This document shows positions 57,584-64,000 of a stretch of 64,000 nucleotides of DNA, piece after piece. The position numbers and the translations under genes are program-made. This DNA is from Hymenopellis radicata. Taxonomy: Eukaryota; Basidiomycota; Agaricomycetes; Agaricales; Physalacriaceae. The stretch covers positions 1 through 64,000 of the forward strand of contig JADNRX010000112.1 in assembly GCA_015501595.1 (NCBI GenBank). The letters are read 5' to 3'. Each line of letters begins with the position of its first letter. The stretch's first letter is position 1. A model generated the notes under the pieces. That model searched no databases. It was not told the origin of the DNA and saw only the letters and a program-made list of their open reading frames with translations.

Positions 57584-58675
57584 TAGACCTGGGCAAGAGT
57601 GTCTGGTGTTTAAGTGTGCACCCGGGTGCACTCGGCACTCACACCCGGGTGTCGAGTGTTTGGCGGTGCCGGGTAGTGTGTTTGCACGGGTGGGTACCCG
57701 AGTGCGGGTGTTCGGCTTTGGGCGGCGAGTACCCGTGCCCAAACACCCGTGTAAACACTCGGGTATTAACATATATATTTATACTGAATTTACATATTTT
57801 TTCTCAAGTTAAACGGGGCCTTGTGCCCCATAAACGAGGCATATACACTGATTTTTCCAGATCCGGCGACTCGGGCCGAGTGCCGAAGCGACGCGTAAGC
57901 ATGCGATCGGCTAGTTTCTTTTCTCTCACCAACTACCACCACTTCCGACGTCCCGTCGCTCGACTTTGAGTCGGCGATGCAGACACCGGTGCTCGACTCT
58001 GAGTCGGCGCCGTATAAATGGAGAACGACTTTACGTCGTCTCCAAGGAAACACTGCCGGTCGGACGCGTAAGCCCTCGCAACCGAGGCAGCAGGACTATT
58101 GACGCTCGACTTAGAGTCGGCGTCTGCATACTTCAAGGAGGAGACGCCGCCCGCCACGCTGAACAGCGTGCTTGAAGAGCGGGGGCGGCGGATATGGGCT
58201 GCCTCGTCGTCTGCAGGCGACGCGGCAGAGGTACGTTTTTATTGTTTCTTCTTGCTGTTGGCGACGTCTGCGGACGTCGTCAAATCTTTTATTGTACTAA
58301 CTCTGTATTCTAGGTTTCTATTGTGCGGGTAAGCCCTCCAACGAGGCGCCATACCTCGGGATCATCTCCATGTACCTCCCGTCCTCCACACCCATCGCGT
58401 CATCTGAATCATGCACCGCCGATGCTCCTCCCGCAATTGCTGGAGGATGCCGACGTGGCATGAAGTGACCGCGAGGATGTGGAGGATTCGGGTGTACACG
58501 GGTACACCCGCCACCATACACGAGTGGCGACACACTCGTGGAACACCCGCGAATGGGTGCCGCACTCGAGTGCCGCACTCGGGTGTCACTCGAGTGCGGG
58601 TGTCCAGCTCTGAGTCGCGAATGACCCGTCCTGCGAGTGCGAGTGCACCCGGGTGGGCACTCGTGCCCAGGTCTA
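57584..58675. mobile_element. hAT-like non-autonomous element 2
   Basis: This 1092-bp insert is flanked by the 8-bp duplication AATTCGGT (57576-57583 and 58676-58683). Terminal inverted repeats are TAGACCTGGGCAAGAGTG versus TAGACCTGGGCACGAGTG. Subterminal regions are dense in CGGGTG/CACCCG repeats. The interior shares GTAAGCCCTC...GAGGC motifs with element 1 (near 56490, 58070 and 58327). No transposase is encoded. Confidence 0.85.
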
Positions 58676-58683
58676 AATTCGGT

Positions 58684-60144
58684 CACTCATGGTCCTCGGG
58701 CATCGCGATTCGCGCAGTAGATGTGATAACAAAAGTTCATGTCATTATTTTCACAAATGCATCGCAGTAACAAACAAATGAAGCAGAGATCAAGAAACAA
58801 CGTATATATTAAGAGAATTCCACATCGAAAACGGACGACGGCACGGGAGGATCGACTGCAATTGACGCAGGAATTGCCGGCATTGGGGCTGACAAGTGCG
58901 ACAAGGACCAGCTACACTGGACTGGGCGAGATGGATGGGATCTCTGGCGTGTGCTGGATGAGGTATGTATCGAAGGGGCGGTTGATCTGAGCACAAGTAT
59001 CAGTACAACTAAAGTAAGAAGAATAGAAGAGCACGCACACTGGCAAGCCCTTGCCTCGAACCCAGCCTGTACTCTGCAGTCTGCAATCTGGAGCACTGAT
59101 ATTGGAGCGTATACGAGACCGAGCAACATTGTTCGCTCTGCGCACTATTTTGGTGGCGGGGGATGGGCATATGTACCAGGTCGAAGAGAAGCATGTGCAG
59201 GAAGCCTGAGAGCGATGTCACGGTGACGAACCGCCGGCGGGAGGCTGTCGAGCGCCATTCGCGTGGTTTTGGGACAGAGGGCCCTCGCAAGGTGGTCAGC
59301 TCCGCTATCACAGAGGACACTGCGCGCGGGAGCGCAGGAGATGACCGTCCGCTCACGCGGATGCAGCGCCATTTCGAGATGTAGATGGTAGGTAGGTAGG
59401 AAGTCTCTGGTGAAAAGAGGCAGCGGCTTTCGGTTTTCTGGTCCAAAAATGACGTGTCATCGGATTCGCGTCGGTAGCCAGCAACTGGACTTGGAGTTGA
59501 GAAAGAAAACAAGAGTCGAAGCGTGTGACTCGGGCAGCTATCGTGTCGAAATGAAATTTGACCTGGGACTATGGCGGTACAGAGCACTATGGCTCTACGA
59601 CTAAATATGGGAACTATCACACGGATCCGAAAGCGGCGACCACCAAAGGCGAACAAATGGAATGATTTGATAGGGACCAGTAGGTGCTATAGTACGCGAC
59701 CGCTATGGTAGAAATGTCGAACTACACGACTTCTATGTAGCCCGAAGGCATTTCCAGATGCATTCTAATTGTGAAGGATTAATTCAAGGCTCATCAAGCG
59801 GGCCATATCAGTATAGGCCAACTCTACACATCTTTGTATCAGACTGTCAACGGTTGGTGTTGCAAGCCCTGCGGGTGGCTCGGGAAAGATAGTTCTACGC
59901 TGGGTTGAACAGCGGGTGGAGGCTTGCGCGAAGGTAGCCATGGGACACAACTCGTCGTCTGTGGGAATATATTATATCACTGATGAAGGCATGCTTATTC
60001 ACTTCTCACTTGTCAGCCGAAACGACGCGTCGTCTTCCAGCCGCATGCTTGGTCGGATTCCCGGTTCTTTCGATCCCCATGGAGGATTACATTTTGCGTA
60101 CAGCGATATAAGATTTCATCATGGGCACCCTTCATAGACCCATC
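58684..60144. other. Mostly unassigned; possible minus-strand gene 58810-59600
   Basis: On the minus strand, an exon-like stretch reads SVIAELTTLRGPSVPKPREW and FVTVTSLSGFLHMLLFDL. After plausible introns (donor near 59180, and one ending GCTCAG near 58992) it continues with INRPFDTYLIQHTPEIPSIS and a stop at 58809. I recognise no family, and the 5' end is unclear. The rest up to 60144 is the upstream region of the SDR. Confidence 0.3.
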
Positions 60145-61346
60145 ATGTCTTCTCCTTCCTCACAGCTTGTTTGGCTTATTACGGGGACTTCGTACGCATT
60201 CTCGGTCTGCACTCCCGAGTTCACCTCATGACGTGGAACTGTAGGAGCGGGATCGGGAGAGAGCTCACCATTGCTGCTCTGAAGCGGGGCGACAAGGTTA
60301 TTGCGACTGCCCGGGCGCGCTCGATATCTCAGCTGGAGGATCTGAAATCCGCGGGTGCGGACATCCTCGAGCTGGATGTAACCTCGTCCGTGGACGCGCT
60401 TGGGGAGACGGCGAAGAAGGCGATCGCCATCCATGGGCGGATCGATGTTCTGGTCAATAATGCGGGCGAGTTAAGGTATTTTTTCTTGCGAGTATGAGTG
60501 TTCTGACGCGTCTGTAGGTCGTTTGTTGGTGGGCGCTATCGAGGATAATACGTATGTTTTGTCGGCAGGTGTCAAGTCCAGATCATATTGATGATTGGTT
60601 TTCAACAGTGCTCAGGAAACGCTTGATATCTACCAGTAAGTATGTTCATTGTCCGTGCTGACAGGCCTTTCTCATCGACATTACTCCCTCAGAACCAACC
60701 TGTTCGGGGGAATCAACGTCGCGCGCGCTTTCCTTCCGTACATGAGACCAAGGAAATCCGGGACCCTCGTGTGGATCGGTTCTGTGGGCGGCTGGATGTA
60801 CGTTGCATAATGCCTCTTCAAGCTTCAACAGTAAAACGACTCGACTGACTAAATACAGCCCGGCGCCCATGACAGGCGTCTACGCGTCCGCGAAACACGC
60901 GCTCCGGGGTGCGTACTTACACTGCCTGCTTACTACGCCTCTTTCCAACACGATAACAGGCATCTCGGAGACGCTCGACCAGGAGCTCGCGCCGCTCGGG
61001 CTGCGCAGCATCTGCATGGACTTTGGCACCTTCCGCACGGGGCTCATCGACACGACGCACCACGTCCCGTATACAGCGCGCATCGACGACTACAGGGCGC
61101 CGACGGAGGCGTTCGAGAAGCTGATTAGGGACGTGGACGGCAAGCAGCCGGGCGATACGGGCAAGGCCGTGGAGATTATCGTGGATGTTGTGAGGGGTGA
61201 GGGGGTTGCGAAGGGGAGGGCGGGGGGGATGCCGTCGTTTTTGCTGTTGGGTAGTGATTGTTTTTGAAATGGCGCAGAAGGAGGTGATGAGGGTGATGAG
61301 GATGCAGGAGGAGTGGGCGGATGTTTCGAAGAGTACTGATTTTTGA
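60145..61346 (+). CDS. Short-chain dehydrogenase/reductase, one-base frameshift near end
   Basis: This is a classical SDR paralogous to 41144-42383. It starts at 60145 (MSSPSSQLVWLITGTS). Splicing to SGIGRELTIAALKRGD gives the nucleotide-binding motif. VLVNNAG, NLFGGINVARAFLPYM, GTLVWIGSVGGW and the active-site Y-A-S-A-K follow, then ISETLDQELAPLGLRS. The open frame ends early at D-C-F-stop (61265-61267) because of a run of five T at 61261-61265. With four T it continues EMAQKEVMRVM and ends EEWADVSKSTDF at 61346, matching the paralogue's C-terminus. The extra T is either a real mutation or a homopolymer sequencing error. I favour error, since the rest is intact. Substrate unknown. Confidence 0.75.
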
Positions 61347-62031
61347 TTAAGTGCTGTGCGTACTAGTTGGAGGACATCAGTTGGTAGATGTATGCTTCTC
61401 TTTCAGACAAACACGATTGTATTAGTACTATATTGTTCTCAGATTGACGACTTGTAAAATGAAACCTTGATTCGCAGACACCAACTTGAAAAGGTCAAGT
61501 ATTCCGTCTCGTCACCTCTGCGCGGCGAGAAACTTGAGCATGAAATGGCTTCAACGTTCATCTAGCGTCGTTTACAGGGACAAAGCACAATTTGGCGAAA
61601 GAGGCCCGAGGAAGAAAGTCAGTGCACAGTCGACATCATACTAACGACGTATGGGAGACGCGGCGCTCAGTCTCTTGTGGAAGCTCCATTCGTCGCGCTA
61701 CTAGGAGAAAATCAGAATATCTTTCACAGGCTAGTCTAGAAGCATACCTTGGTGTGTTAACGCGGACGACTGACCGGGATTAGTTTTGTTTGTTGACGCG
61801 CCCCAGTCTACGCCACGACTACATAACTAGGTCTGTACAGGAATCATGAATGATGTAAGTTATTGGAATGAGCGTCCTTTAGTTGTAAGTGATAGAAATA
61901 GGTGAAGCTATATAAGCATCTTCAAGCGCCAAGCACCAAGCTTCACTTGAGAACCCAACGCCAATTGTCAACGGGCCCACGCATCAACTGCTACTGCTGT
62001 CTCTATTTAATGTCCAAGTACATCCACGAAA
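61347..62031. other. Intergenic between convergent SDR and HMG-CoA synthase
   Basis: Both neighbours end here. No gene, RNA or repeat is recognised. Confidence 0.5.
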
Positions 62032-63629
62032 TCATACAACCGGAGCACGCAAATACTTCCTACTATACATGGAATCCACACTATCGAGGTAGTACGCACC
62101 CGGCCAAATATTCTCCACCAAACCCTCCGGAGTATACGAAACCCTACTATGGTTCTTTTCCCTTAGCTATCAAGTACATCAGCCATCTACACCCAGCCAA
62201 AAACAAGAACATAACACACCGCAAGCGCATCAACGAAATCCTGACAAGGCACAACCTTCATCTTTGCTAACCGACCAAGGAGATCCAGCTTCTCCCGGAT
62301 TTCAGAGGTATCGCCCTTGACACGCGCAGTCCAGAACGACGAGGCGCTTCCGCCGCCAAACGCAAAGAAGCTCACACGCTTGTTCAGCAGCGTCGCGGGC
62401 TCCACGGTAGACAGCAACGATGCAAGGCACCCGTACAGGGACGCAGTGTACATATTACCGAGGCGGCGCGAGCACGCCATGGCGGGTCTACCTTCTCCTC
62501 GAAGCAGCCCTTCACAGCGTCGATGAAGGTCTTCTCGACGTCCTTGTCTACCAGCGAGGCGGCCTGAGAGAGGGAGAGGAAAGATTCGCGGTTGGGGATG
62601 TTAGCGTATTGAGGCGCGGAAGGGTTGGACAAGAAGTCGTTGTAAGCCATGCGAGCATGTCCCTTGACAGCTAGCTTGCCGTAGGGGCTGTGGAACAGGG
62701 CGTAGTCTACGCTGTCCAGCGAGAACGAGTACTGCTCGCCAGTCTTCGGCTCAGGAGTCCTGTCAGTTCGCTGCCTGAACGCGGTGTACGCATGGTCGAG
62801 GGCAGAAAGGTAGGTGACGATAGAGAGTGCGCCTTCAACCTTGGGGTATTCCGAAGACAGATTAGGCTTATAAAAGTCGTACGTGTTGGCCATGTAGGTT
62901 CCGTGTATGGCTGTACGTGAACGTGTGAGGTGTATTACTTACACATTGAACATGCAGTAGAGCTTACGTTCAAACACGACGGGGGCGTTGGGGCCAATGA
63001 GGAGCGCGACGGCACCAGCACCACCAGCTGGACGCGCCGCGCCCTCAGCGTAGACGGCAATGTCACCAGCAACAACGATGGCGTTACGGCCGTCCCAAGA
63101 ACTGGACTCGACCCAGTTAATGGCGTTGAAGAGGGCGGCTGTGGAACCGTAACAGGCGTGCTTGGAGTCGATACCCTCAATGTCGAAGTTGCCAGACTCT
63201 GCGAAGAGGTCCATGAGATGCGTCTTGACGGACTTGGACTTGTCAATCATCGTTTCCGTCCCGACATCAATTCGACCGATTGATTTGGGGTCGATGTTGT
63301 ATTTATCGAGAAGACCAGAGACAGCTGCAAATGACTGTGAGGGCGCTGCTATCGATGGTAACGCAGGCGCATACCGTTCAGCGCGAACGAGTTGATGTCC
63401 TCCCGGTCGTCCGGCCAGGCCATGTATTCCTGGCCAAGACCGATGGTGTATTTTCCCTTGGAGACGCCGTCAAACTCTTCGAGGGCAGATTGCGAAATGC
63501 ACTAGACCAAGATCAGTCAAGAGAATGCGAAAACAACAAGGCTAGGCGCACTCGAAGGGGGAAGTCGGCCTCCACGGCAAGGACACCGACATCCTTGGGG
63601 CGGGTGGTCGAGGCATCACAGGCAGACAT
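62032..63629 (-). CDS. ERG13: Hydroxymethylglutaryl-CoA synthase
   Basis: This enzyme condenses acetyl-CoA with acetoacetyl-CoA to HMG-CoA, the step before HMG-CoA reductase in the mevalonate and ergosterol pathway. It starts at 63629 ([20 protein letters not shown]). Exon 1 joins to [20 protein letters not shown]. Catalytic residues are visible: Glu in [11 protein letters not shown], the nucleophile Cys in [19 protein letters not shown], and His in [12 protein letters not shown]. Later come [15 protein letters not shown] and [15 protein letters not shown] last exon after an intron (about 62170-62219) reads [20 protein letters not shown] and stops at 62032. Near 62483 one base is missing in a C run (GACCCGCC where the frame needs one more C), shifting the frame between EEKVD and [11 protein letters not shown]. 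For a usually single-copy essential enzyme, this is more likely sequencing error than decay. Confidence 0.85.
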
Positions 63630-64000
63630 GGCGATGATGGCGGTGAGTGGGGATGGAGGCTACAGAACAAGACGCGGGGTTCTTATAGCAAAACAGAAAA
63701 TAAGAATGGTGCCAGAATTCGATAAATGGGTAGTTCTAAATATTGTCATGGTCTGATTCGTCCCGTCGCCGTATGGGACACTCAGATTAGAATCAATCGC
63801 GCCAACGAGAGGAAAAAATGCTCCTGTAGCATACAGTCCGGCAGCGTGCGGCGAATACATCAAAGGCGATGAGGAGTCTTTGACGCGTCGTGCCGCGACG
63901 CATATTAGTGGAGGATACAGAGACGCTGTCGCCGATGATAGAGGAAGGGGCGACGGTGCTGGATCCGAGGGAAAGGGGGAGCGAGGGTATAGTCAAACCA
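63630..64000 (-). other. Upstream region of HMG-CoA synthase; possible gene end
   Basis: A minus-strand frame open from the window edge (reading SLPLSLGSSTVAPSSIIGDS) stops at 63793. It could be the 3' end of a neighbouring gene, but no family is recognised. The rest is presumed promoter of the synthase. Confidence 0.25.

Noticed and set aside
59009..59656. A single 215-codon minus-strand frame
   Set aside because: Read as one piece it has no coherent protein character. Only parts look exonic, so it is listed as a low-confidence spliced candidate instead.

Overview
The window is nuclear DNA of a filamentous basidiomycete, most likely an Agaricomycete. The genes are split by many 50-60 nt GT-AG introns. 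The gene families are typical of this group: GMC alcohol oxidase, an Fet3-type ferroxidase, basidiomycete seven-helix membrane proteins, F-box proteins and small secreted proteins. The mobile elements are also typical: Helitron, pogo-like, hAT-like, and a DDE element with zinc-ribbon motifs. I saw no rRNA, tRNA, CRISPR array or prokaryotic organisation. Exon joins were made by eye, so exact splice sites are predictions.

Layout. 1-4.4 kb: the 3' part of a seven-helix membrane protein gene, then a decayed alcohol oxidase copy. 4.6-7.7 kb: a broken membrane-protein gene and two F-box-like genes. 7.7-11 kb: gene-poor. 11-17.8 kb: an apparently intact second alcohol oxidase copy, a peroxisomal dienoyl-CoA isomerase and a D-amino-acid oxidase. 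18.7-38.1 kb: one amino-acid permease gene, whose original 54-nt intron now holds three head-to-tail copies of a ~5.7-kb DNA transposon (17.2 kb in all). 38.9-45.2 kb: two small secreted proteins, a short-chain dehydrogenase (SDR) and an Fet3-like ferroxidase. 45.8-58.7 kb: a transposon-dense block made of a Helitron split by a TA-flanked MITE, a 5.7-kb pogo-like element, and two hAT-like non-autonomous elements, one of them inside the pogo-like element. 60.1-63.6 kb: a second SDR and HMG-CoA synthase.

How the genes relate. Alcohol oxidase and D-amino-acid oxidase both make H2O2. The isomerase and D-amino-acid oxidase end in peroxisome-targeting-like tripeptides, so 11-17.8 kb looks like a small oxidative or peroxisomal neighbourhood. 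The permease next to D-amino-acid oxidase could supply amino acids. HMG-CoA synthase is a core sterol-pathway enzyme. The two SDRs are paralogues.

Most striking points: (1) the triple transposon array inside a permease intron, with both halves of the gene still open; (2) a pogo-like element whose spliced reading frame joins a Ulp1-type cysteine protease to an acidic linker and a DDE transposase, later broken by a nonsense codon and a hAT-like insertion; (3) TA-flanked MITEs in two unrelated host elements whose ends resemble the pogo-like ends; (4) single-base homopolymer frameshifts in HMG-CoA synthase and an SDR, which suggest residual sequencing error and call for caution about small indels elsewhere.
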